Shown here: positions 1 through 5,192 of the stretch, in pieces
Numbering within the stretch: the first letter of the stretch is position 1
Layout of the letters: each line of letters starts with the position of its first letter
Source of the DNA: Acidobacteriota bacterium
GTDB lineage: Bacteria > Acidobacteriota > Thermoanaerobaculia > Multivoradales > JAHEKO01
DNA: 8,575 nucleotides
Assembly (NCBI GenBank): GCA_024638355.1
Contig: JAHEKO010000144.1
Location: forward strand, 1 to 8,575
Reading direction: 5' to 3'
Translations under genes and position numbers: made by a program
Notes under the pieces: model-generated
The model's database searches: none
What the model was told of the DNA's origin: nothing
Seen by the model: the letters and a program-made list of their open reading frames with translations, nothing else

Positions 1-21
1 AGCTTCTTCACCGGTGAGTGA
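1..21 (+). CDS. C-terminal end of an upstream gene (partial)
   Basis: Reading from base 1, the frame gives Ser-Phe-Phe-Thr-Gly-Glu and then a TGA at 19-21. Its last A is the first base of the ATG at 21 (TGATG junction), the usual form of stop-start coupling in compact operons. Nothing can be said about the product from six residues. The evidence is the junction geometry only, so this could be chance; if real, the ArsR gene that follows is the second or later gene of an operon. Confidence 0.3.
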   Translation, partial: SFFTGE

Positions 22-365
22 TGCACGCCTTCGACGTCCTCGGCGATCCGGTACGCCGGCGTATTCTGGAGATCCTCGCGCAGAAACGCCACGCCTCGGG
101 AGAGATCGTGGCGATCGTGGGCGAGGAGTTCGGGATCACGCAGTCCGCCATCTCGCAGCATCTGAAGGTGCTGCGCGACCACGGGTTCGCGACGGTCGAG
201 CCCGAAGGACCGCGCAGGATCTACGAGATCGATCCGACTCCGCTCGCCGAGATCCAACATTGGCTCGCGCCTTTCCGCCGTTTCTGGGAGCCGAAGCTCG
301 AGGCTCTGGCGCTGGAGATCGAGCGCGGGAAGCGCCGGCGCGGAACCGGCCCCGGCCCGACCTGA
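21..365 (+). CDS. ArsR-family winged-helix transcriptional repressor
   Basis: This 114-residue cytoplasmic DNA-binding protein has the size and plan of the ArsR/SmtB family. It opens with the typical 'LGDPVRRRILEIL' helix (residues 7-19). A helix-turn-helix follows, with the recognition helix at about 41-56 (QSAISQHLKVLRDHGF), then a wing around 57-70 (EPEGPRRIYEI). The C-terminal helix, with WLAPFRRFWEPKLEAL at about 81-96, is the form seen in ArsR proteins encoded next to SRPBCC proteins. There is no ELCVC-type Cys box, so classical metal sensing is unlikely. I prefer the ATG at 21 to the GTG at 18, because the ATG overlaps the upstream TGA. The SRPBCC gene follows after 32 nt on the same strand. 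By analogy with such pairs it probably represses its own operon; the ligand is unknown. Confidence 0.93.
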   Translation: MHAFDVLGDPVRRRILEILAQKRHASGEIVAIVGEEFGITQSAISQHLKVLRDHGFATVEPEGPRRIYEIDPTPLAEIQHWLAPFRRFWEPKLEALALEIERGKRRRGTGPGPT

Positions 366-380
366 CAGCCGAGGGCTAGA

Positions 381-401
381 AAGGAGAGAATGCGGCCATG
401 A
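381..401 (+). promoter_or_regulatory. Ribosome binding site of the SRPBCC gene, with a three-codon upstream ORF
   Basis: AAGGAG at 381-386 is the clearest Shine-Dalgarno sequence in the window. It lies 11 nt before the ATG at 398. A second ATG at 390, out of frame and only 3 nt from the SD, opens a Met-Arg-Pro ORF whose TGA (399-401) overlaps the 398 ATG as ATGA. The SD distance to either ATG is not ideal, so the tiny ORF may be fortuitous or may feed ribosomes to the real start. Confidence 0.45.
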
Positions 402-856
402 CCGACAAAGACGCCATCGTGGTGAATCAGCAGATGGTGATTCGCAGACCCGTTTCCGAGGTCTTCAGGGCGTTCGTGGACCCCGAGATCACGACCAGGT
501 TCTGGTTCAATCGCAGCTCCGGACCGCTCGCGAGTGGAGCCAGCGTCAAGTGGTTCTGGGACATCTACGGCGTTTCGGCCGACGTGCGCGTGCTCGAGCT
601 CGATCCCGACGCGCGGATCCTGATCGAGTGGGGAGACTTCGAGGCCGGCGATGCCTCGACCGTGGACTTCACGTTCGAGGCCCGGCCCGACGAGCGCACC
701 CTCGTCCGCGTCGTGAACTCCGGCTTCACGGGCGACGCGGAGACGGTCATCGCCACGGCGCTCGACTCGATGGGCGGATTCTCGCTGGTGCTCGCGGCGG
801 CCAAGGCCTGGCTCGAGCACGGCGTGGATCTGCATATCGTCGCCGACAAGTCTTGA
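398..856 (+). CDS. SRPBCC-fold protein, AHSA1 (Aha1-like) family
   Basis: A 152-residue soluble protein of the START/Bet v1-like fold, in the branch called activator of Hsp90 ATPase homologue 1-like. The family signature opens the domain at about residues 13-40: a beta strand (QMVIRRPVSEVFRAF) followed by 'DPEITTRFWF'. Next come a run of strands with aromatic residues around 50-56 (KWFWDIY), 'ILIEWGDF', and a final long helix around 125-145 (GGFSLVLAAAKAWLEHG) that closes the hydrophobic cavity. Members bind small hydrophobic ligands or act on them; the true substrate is rarely known and the Hsp90 link of the name need not apply. It follows the ArsR gene by 32 nt and is probably co-transcribed with it. 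The start is set by the AAGGAG before it. Family call firm, function unknown. Confidence 0.9.
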   Translation: MTDKDAIVVNQQMVIRRPVSEVFRAFVDPEITTRFWFNRSSGPLASGASVKWFWDIYGVSADVRVLELDPDARILIEWGDFEAGDASTVDFTFEARPDERTLVRVVNSGFTGDAETVIATALDSMGGFSLVLAAAKAWLEHGVDLHIVADKS

Positions 857-880
857 TCGCGCAGCTGCACCGGCACCTAC

Positions 881-961
881 ATGACGGGCCATCAGTCTAG
901 CGCCGAGCGGCTGGCAGCGGCTGCCGAGCTCGAGCGCGACCTCAGGCGCGCCGCGGCCTAG
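881..961 (+). CDS. Doubtful 26-residue ORF after the SRPBCC gene
   Basis: An ATG at 881 opens a 26-codon frame rich in Ala, Glu and Arg, ending in TAG at 959-961. Its reading frame is the same as that of the SRPBCC gene, which ends 24 nt earlier. There is no Shine-Dalgarno sequence before it, and the composition is what GC-rich DNA gives by chance, so it is probably not translated. It is listed because it is the only open frame in the 150-nt gap and its stop lies inside the hairpin at 953-974. Confidence 0.12.
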   Translation: MTGHQSSAERLAAAAELERDLRRAAA

Positions 962-974
962 CGAAGCTGGCCGC
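953..974 (+). terminator. GC-rich hairpin, possible terminator lacking a U tract
   Basis: GCGGCC at 953-958 pairs with GGCCGC at 969-974, and inside these AGC (960-962) pairs with GCT (966-968) around a GAA loop. The T at 959 is the only bulge in a nine-pair stem. It lies about 100 nt after the SRPBCC stop and about 30 nt before the next gene. No T run follows, so a classical intrinsic terminator is not shown. It could be an mRNA-end stabilising hairpin, or chance in GC-rich DNA. Confidence 0.3.
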
Positions 975-999
975 CCGCCGGGCACGAGGGGAGCGCCGA

Positions 1000-1028
1000 T
1001 TGACTTTTGGCGGCGATATCGTTACAAA
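1000..1028 (+). promoter_or_regulatory. Sigma70-like promoter match
   Basis: TTGACT at 1000-1005 (five of six to the -35 consensus) is followed after exactly 17 nt by TACAAA at 1023-1028 (four of six to the -10). The match is good for DNA this rich in GC. If used, transcription would begin near 1035, after the TTG taken as the start of the next gene (1007). So either the match is fortuitous, or that gene starts further in (in-frame GTG at 1133) or has another promoter. Confidence 0.22.
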
Positions 1029-2281
1029 GTGTCTCCGAGACGATTCCCCAAAGCCCGCCGGTTTCACTCGACGTCCAGGACGACGAGCTCTACGGCGGCC
1101 GGTTCCGCTTCGACTTTTCCGCCACGGGTCCGGTGACCTTCCGCGGCCTGACCCTGGTCGATATCGATTCGGGTGTCACCCACGTACGGCTCTTCAGCGC
1201 TCCGATCGACCCCCGCTTCGCGTGGATCGGCGCGGAGCTGGGTATGGCCGAAGTGAGCGGAATGCGCGTCGCCGCGGATCCGGCCGAGGCCGAGCCCGCC
1301 GGCATGGCCCTCGCCTGGGAACCCTCGAGCCAGGTCAGGATGGAGGGCCGGCTGTTCGTGGCGCCGGCCATCGCGTTGGAGATCGAGCCGCGCGTCGACC
1401 GCAGCGTGATGGATTTCGACGTGACCCGGCTGCGAGCCGGAAGCGACGAGGTGGGCCGAACGATGAGCGAGCGCTTCGGCAGCCCGGCGCTGTTTCCCGA
1501 TGGAATCCGCAATGTGGGCCTCATCGAGATCGAGCTCGGCGGCTCGGGCGCGATCGACAACCTGCGCTTCGAGCGCCCGGAGCAGCCGGCGGGCCCGGGG
1601 CGGGGGATGCGGGCGCAGGAGTGGCGGGCGCTGGTCGACTACGTGCAGAGCTCGCTGGAGGAGGTCGTCAAGGCTCTCGAGAAGGAGTGGGGGGAACTCG
1701 ATGAGGGCCAATACGACGAGGCGATCGCTCGTCTCGACGCCGCCGAAAAGGAGCTGATCCACCGGCTCACCCATGACTGCCCGGGGGCTCGCTGTGGCTG
1801 TCCGGAGCTGCGCGCTCTCCGGGCCTTGATCGAGGAGCGTTTCGTCCGGGCGCGAACCTTGCTCGAGAGGAAGCGCGACGCACTCGGGGCCGGCGAACTG
1901 GCGGGTGGCCCTCGGCCGCTGGCGGTGCTGGCGAGTCTCACGCCGCCGCGCGTCGGCAGGAGCGATCCGACGACGTGGCAGGCGGTCATCCTCGTCGCGG
2001 CCGAGCTGTTGGGAATCGACACCTCGGGGTGGACCGGGCCCTTCGACGTGAAGGTGGTCATCGAAGGTTTTTCGGGGGACATCGCCCTCACTCCCGGGGA
2101 CTCGAATGAGAAGCGCAGGGGGGCGGTCGCCGGGCAGTTCGTGGAGCTCGAGTCGCCGGGTCTGTGGACGGTGAGCTACTCGACGGATGCGGGTGAGCGA
2201 AGCCACCAGCTCGAGGTCGGTGCGGACGACACGCTGGTGAGCTGCAGCCTCGCCGGATGCGAGGCCAGCCAGACAAGCTAG
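1007..2281 (+). CDS. Hypothetical protein with beta-rich ends and a helical, Cys-containing middle
   Basis: I do not recognise this 424-residue protein. Three parts can be seen. Residues about 17-190 are beta-rich and end in 'SGAIDNLRF', which resembles the last strand of jelly-roll or lectin-like sandwiches in surface proteins. Residues about 200-295 are charged helices (including a YDEAIARLDAAEKEL stretch) with a small cysteine group at C258, C263 and C265. Residues about 345-415 look like an Ig-like or carboxypeptidase-regulatory beta domain, with C413 and C418 near the end. Such parts suit an extracytoplasmic protein, yet there is no signal peptide. A stop at 1001-1003 precedes the only early start, TTG 1007. 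The purine-rich AGGGGAG (987-993) is 13 nt from it but only 6 nt from an out-of-frame TTG at 1000. The N terminus may therefore be lost, frameshifted or wrongly placed. It converges on the TIR gene, sharing the CTAG at their stops. The open frame is secure; the start and function are not. Confidence 0.75.
   Translation: MAAISLQSVSETIPQSPPVSLDVQDDELYGGRFRFDFSATGPVTFRGLTLVDIDSGVTHVRLFSAPIDPRFAWIGAELGMAEVSGMRVAADPAEAEPAGMALAWEPSSQVRMEGRLFVAPAIALEIEPRVDRSVMDFDVTRLRAGSDEVGRTMSERFGSPALFPDGIRNVGLIEIELGGSGAIDNLRFERPEQPAGPGRGMRAQEWRALVDYVQSSLEEVVKALEKEWGELDEGQYDEAIARLDAAEKELIHRLTHDCPGARCGCPELRALRALIEERFVRARTLLERKRDALGAGELAGGPRPLAVLASLTPPRVGRSDPTTWQAVILVAAELLGIDTSGWTGPFDVKVVIEGFSGDIALTPGDSNEKRRGAVAGQFVELESPGLWTVSYSTDAGERSHQLEVGADDTLVSCSLAGCEASQTS
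2278..2281. other. Overlapping stop codons of convergent genes (CTAG)
   Basis: The plus-strand gene ends in TAG at 2279-2281 and the minus-strand TIR gene ends in TAG read from 2280-2278. The palindrome CTAG therefore supplies both stops and leaves no room for a terminator between the genes. Transcripts from both sides must run into the opposite gene unless termination happens inside coding sequence. Confidence 0.85.
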
Positions 2282-3003
2282 TCCGCCTCACATCGTTCGT
2301 TGATCTTCCTCACGATCTCCGTGAACGCCGCTTCGCGCTGCGCCTTGGTCTTCAAGTCGGTCAGGGGCTTCGCCGGATCGCTCAGGGCCTGCTTTTCGGT
2401 GAACCAGAGCAGCTCGTAGGGGACCGGCCGCAGCGGAATCCACAGCAGCACGAGCCGGCTCGCCTCGACTGCCTTCTTGATCTCTGGCAGCTCGCGGCTC
2501 TTGATGAAGTCGGAGCCGACGAAGTCCGTCGAGACCAGGAGGATGCCGTAGTCCGCTTCCTCCAGGGCGGTGAAGATCTCCTCTTCCCAGTCGTCGCCGG
2601 CACGGATCTCCGGATCGGAGAAGACCTTGAGCTTGCCGAGGTCCTCGAGGAGGCTGAGCAGGGTCACCAGCTCGTCGAGGTACTTGGAGTCCTTGCGCGA
2701 GTAGCTGATGAAGGCGCGCCGGGGCAGCTGGGTCCGCTTGATGCCGTAGTGAACGAACAGGAGTGTCGGCTTCTCGGCCTCGATCTCCTTGAAGGTGATC
2801 TCGAATCTGGGACTCGGATAGTGGCGGTAGATCCACGCCTTGTCGGCCGTCTCCTCCAGCCGTCTCTCGTATTTCCAGGGATCGGCGCACAGGCCCTTGA
2901 CGACGCGCTCGAGCTCCTTGCGCTCCTTCGCGGCGAGCTTCTCGAGCGCAGCCTCGGCCCGCGGCGTCTGCTTCTTCTCGTAGGTGGTCGGCCGATCAGT
3001 CAT
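2278..3003 (-). CDS. TIR-domain protein with an N-terminal RelE/ParE-like domain
   Basis: This 241-residue protein has a clear TIR domain at about residues 95-185. Box 1 is FISYSRKD (98-105); then come SDPEIRAGDDW (129-139), a beta strand ILLVSTDF (154-161) and SDFIKSREL (164-172). In NAD-cleaving TIRs such as SARM1 and many bacterial ones, the catalytic glutamate lies in this last segment, and E171 fits. A tail with 'KPLTDL' (212-217) is typical of bacterial TIR_2 proteins. Residues about 15-90 have two helices, then strands containing WIYRHYPSPRFEITF (57-71) and PTLLFVHYGIK (79-89), which look like the core sheet of RelE/ParE toxins; this part is my reading, not a confirmed match. I chose the ATG at 3003 over the GTG at 3030 because GAGG lies 8 nt before it and it overlaps the stop of the membrane gene by 8 nt (ATGACTGA). 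Translational coupling to that gene is likely. Probable role: an NADase effector or signalling enzyme. Confidence 0.88.
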   Translation of the reverse strand: MTDRPTTYEKKQTPRAEAALEKLAAKERKELERVVKGLCADPWKYERRLEETADKAWIYRHYPSPRFEITFKEIEAEKPTLLFVHYGIKRTQLPRRAFISYSRKDSKYLDELVTLLSLLEDLGKLKVFSDPEIRAGDDWEEEIFTALEEADYGILLVSTDFVGSDFIKSRELPEIKKAVEASRLVLLWIPLRPVPYELLWFTEKQALSDPAKPLTDLKTKAQREAAFTEIVRKINERCEAD

Positions 3004-3949
3004 CGTCGACGCCTCGGTCGCGCAGCTCACGGAGGGCCTTGAGGCGACTCTGGCGAAGGAACGCCTCCTCGACGTCCGCCAGCCGCAGGGCGTCGGCCAT
3101 GGGAAGGCCGACGTAGCCGCGCCGTTCGGCTGCGGGCCCCGTACGCCGCTCGAGCTTCGACTTGAGCCGGTAGGCGTCGGCGAGCGGCGCCAGCCGCTCC
3201 TGACGCCGGGTGATCAAGCGGTGCCTTACGAGCGCCCAGGCTGGAATCAGAACTCCCAGAAATGTCCCCAGGTGATCGGGCAGGAGGTTGAACCACTCGG
3301 TTCTGGGGGAGTAAGCGAGGATACCCACGAAGACAGCTGCCCAGACGAGTGTGAGGCCGCGGATCAGCCTCCGGAGCCACAGAAGGGTCGCGATGGAAAT
3401 CTTCCGCTCGCTCCAGATCCAGTGGGCCGACAGCAGCATCAGGAGGAGCGCGCCCGCGGCAGGCGGATACTCGACGGCCTTGAACTCGCTGACGTTGCTG
3501 AGCGCCAGTCCGACCACGGCGACGAGGGAGAGGGAGGCGACCGACTTCAGCGCCCGCTCGACGGGGGGGCGATTCTTCCAGGTCTCGGACGCCGAGCGTC
3601 CGGGAAGCGCGAGATCGAGCTCCTGGTAGAGCCGCCGTTGGCTCCGGACTCGGCGCGCGAGCGCCACCGTCGAAAGGGCGGCGAGGAGCGTGATCGCGAC
3701 GCAGACGAGGGTCACCCATACGAGGCGGAAGTCGGGCTTCCCGTCTTCGATGCTCGCCAGAGCGAGCGCGTAGGCGAGGGTCGTGCCGTAGGCGGCGACG
3801 ACCAGCAGCCAGAACAGGAACATGTGGCCGGCCTTGAGCCGCGCCCGCTCGAGCTTCTCGCCGAGATCCCGGATCAGCAGATCGGCGTCCGCCGGGTCGA
3901 GCCGATAGAGCGGCGAATGGAAGGTCGCGACGCTCTTCTTGAACACCAT
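2996..3949 (-). CDS. Polytopic membrane protein paired with the TIR gene
   Basis: A 317-residue inner-membrane protein of no recognised family. Hydrophobic segments lie at about residues 42-65, 76-98, 134-151, 161-180, 194-213 and 224-242, suggesting six helices. A charged N-terminal region (1-40) and a long basic tail (244-317, rich in Arg, Lys and Leu) should both lie in the cytoplasm. The loop between helices 2 and 3 carries many Arg residues and a Pro-Gly turn. The frame is open upstream to 4090, but I take the ATG at 3949 (Met-Val-Phe-Lys-Lys), because the longer version would run through the divergent promoter region and nearly all of the gap to the kinase. No strong SD precedes it; an extended -10 motif lies 17 nt upstream, so the leader may be very short. 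Its stop overlaps the TIR start, so the two proteins are made together. It may anchor, sense for or be gated by the TIR protein; that is inference. Confidence 0.85.
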   Translation of the reverse strand: MVFKKSVATFHSPLYRLDPADADLLIRDLGEKLERARLKAGHMFLFWLLVVAAYGTTLAYALALASIEDGKPDFRLVWVTLVCVAITLLAALSTVALARRVRSQRRLYQELDLALPGRSASETWKNRPPVERALKSVASLSLVAVVGLALSNVSEFKAVEYPPAAGALLLMLLSAHWIWSERKISIATLLWLRRLIRGLTLVWAAVFVGILAYSPRTEWFNLLPDHLGTFLGVLIPAWALVRHRLITRRQERLAPLADAYRLKSKLERRTGPAAERRGYVGLPMADALRLADVEEAFLRQSRLKALRELRDRGVDDD

Positions 3950-3966
3950 GAAGGGCTTTCGCGGGG

Positions 3967-3975
3967 AGTCTAGCA
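3967..3975 (-). promoter_or_regulatory. Extended -10 motif upstream of the membrane-TIR operon
   Basis: On the minus strand this reads TGCTAGACT, that is TGn followed by TAGACT (four of six to TATAAT), ending 17 nt before the ATG at 3949. No good -35 is seen at 16-18 nt, as is allowed for extended -10 promoters. The same TGnTAGACT pattern lies just before the PH-protein gene at 6574-6582, which strengthens both. Predicted leader about 10 nt. Confidence 0.4.
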
Positions 3976-4022
3976 GAGGCGCCGACCGCCAGCTCCGTTG
4001 CCGCGGGGTAGGATGGCTCCAT

Positions 4023-4060
4023 CGCGGGACAGCCCACGAGAACGAATCGGTCGTCCCGCG
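4023..4060. promoter_or_regulatory. Inverted repeat in the divergent intergenic region
   Basis: CGCGGGAC at 4023-4030 and GTCCCGCG at 4053-4060 are perfect 8-nt inverted arms separated by 22 nt, ending 10 nt before the kinase ATG. It could be an operator for a dimeric regulator or a hairpin in the kinase mRNA leader that covers the ribosome site. Arms this GC-rich can arise by chance, so the call is tentative. Confidence 0.35.
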
Positions 4061-4070
4061 CGGCGGCAGG

Positions 4071-5192
4071 ATGAGCGACAAGTCCGGCATCGGATCCGAA
4101 GATCGTTCCCCAGCGGAGCTGCACCTTCGGCGCCTGTTCGACCTTTCGCTCGACCTGATGTGCGTGGCCGACTTCGACGGCTATTTCCGGCGGATCAACC
4201 CGGCGTTCGAGCGCACGCTCGGCTACAGGCCGGCGGAGCTCATGAGCCGCCGGTTCGTGGAGTTCGTGCATCCCGACGACCGCGAGAGCACGATTGCCGA
4301 GGTCGAGAGCCTGGCGCGAGGCGATGTGACGGTCGACTTCGAGAACCGCTACCAGACCCGCGACGGCGACTTCCGCTGGCTCGCCTGGCGGGCCGCCCCG
4401 GTGGTTGAGAGCGGGAGGATCTACGCCGTGGCGCGGGACATCACCTGCCAGAAGGCCGATCAGAAGCTCCTCGCCCGTCAGGCCGAGGAGCTGGCCCGTT
4501 CGAACGCCGATCTGGAGGAGTTCGCCTACGTCGCCTCTCACGATCTGCGCGCGCCGCTGCGCTCGATCGTGACGCTCGCGGGTTTCGTCGAGGAAGACCT
4601 CGGCGACGCCGTTCCCGAGCGAACGCGCGGGCACCTCGCGGAGCTCCGCCGCCGCGCATCGCTGATGAAGGCGCTTACCGACGACCTGCTGATCTTCGCC
4701 CAGGCGGGGCGCGAGCGTCGGCGTCCGATCCTGGTCGACAGCGCCGAGCTGGCTCGCGACATCGCCTTTCTGCTCGACCCGCCGGAGGGCTTCCGAATCG
4801 AGACGCGCGGCCCGATGCCCTCTTTCGAGACGCTGCGCGGGCCGCTCGAGCAGGTGCTGCGCAACCTCGTCGGTAACGCCATCAAGCACCACGATCGGGA
4901 GGACGGCACGATCGAGATCTCCTGCCGGGAATCAGGCGAGTGGTGGGAGTTCGCCGTGGCCGATGACGGACCGGGCATCGCGGGGGATCACCGGGCGCGG
5001 CTCTTCGGCGTCGAGAACCGGCTCGGCTCGAGCGAGCGGCGGCGCGGCCGCGGCCTGGGCCTGGCGGTGGTGCAGCGCGTCGTAGAGAGGTTCGGCGGTA
5101 GGGTAGGCTTGGACTCCGGCGAGGGGAGGGGAGCGACCTTTCGGTTCCAATGGCCGAAACGGATCGGCGAAGGGCAGGACGGCGATGCCTAG
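4071..5192 (+). CDS. PAS-domain sensor histidine kinase
   Basis: A 373-residue soluble kinase with no membrane segments. A PAS domain spans about residues 22-125 (LDLMCVADFDGYFRRINPAF, then GYRPAELM, FVHPDDRE, a PAC-like end at FRWLAWRAAPV and YAVARDIT). A short coiled linker (130-150) leads to the HisKA dimerisation domain with H157 in the H-box ASHDLRAPLRSI. The ATPase domain shows an N-box around N265 and N269 (NLVGNAIKHHD), a G1 box DDGPGI (298-303), an F-box RLFGV, and a G2 box GRGLGLAVVQ (326-335). All motifs needed for autophosphorylation are present. The ATG at 4071 is chosen because it leaves a short N terminus before PAS; its SD is weak. The gene overlaps the response regulator by 8 nt, so that protein is almost certainly its partner. 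Being cytosolic, it should sense an internal signal; no cofactor-binding residues (for example haem or flavin) could be identified with confidence. Confidence 0.95.
   Translation: MSDKSGIGSEDRSPAELHLRRLFDLSLDLMCVADFDGYFRRINPAFERTLGYRPAELMSRRFVEFVHPDDRESTIAEVESLARGDVTVDFENRYQTRDGDFRWLAWRAAPVVESGRIYAVARDITCQKADQKLLARQAEELARSNADLEEFAYVASHDLRAPLRSIVTLAGFVEEDLGDAVPERTRGHLAELRRRASLMKALTDDLLIFAQAGRERRRPILVDSAELARDIAFLLDPPEGFRIETRGPMPSFETLRGPLEQVLRNLVGNAIKHHDREDGTIEISCRESGEWWEFAVADDGPGIAGDHRARLFGVENRLGSSERRRGRGLGLAVVQRVVERFGGRVGLDSGEGRGATFRFQWPKRIGEGQDGDA

Noticed and set aside
18..20. GTG as the start of the ArsR gene
   Set aside because: The next codon is an ATG that overlaps the upstream TGA in the usual TGATG form, and the GTG adds only one residue.
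894..899. Minus-strand TAGACT as a third copy of the promoter motif
   Set aside because: It lacks the preceding TG, and no minus-strand gene lies downstream of it; only the SRPBCC gene in the other direction is there.
913..925. GGCAGC/GCTGCC palindrome as a terminator
   Set aside because: The usable stem is only five pairs with a three-base loop, and no T run follows.
1064..2206. A 380-codon open frame on the minus strand
   Set aside because: It is antisense to the 424-residue gene and shows His/Arg/Leu-rich low-pattern sequence. The plus-strand frame has sensible strand and helix patterns and runs exactly to the shared CTAG.
2984..3973. A 329-codon open frame on the plus strand
   Set aside because: It is antisense to the six-helix membrane protein, whose alternating hydrophobic segments are clearly the real coding pattern.
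3027..4892. A 621-codon open frame on the minus strand
   Set aside because: It runs antisense to the kinase gene and out of frame through the membrane-protein gene. Its translation is the Arg/Ala/Pro-rich type produced by opposite frames of GC-rich genes and has no domain pattern.
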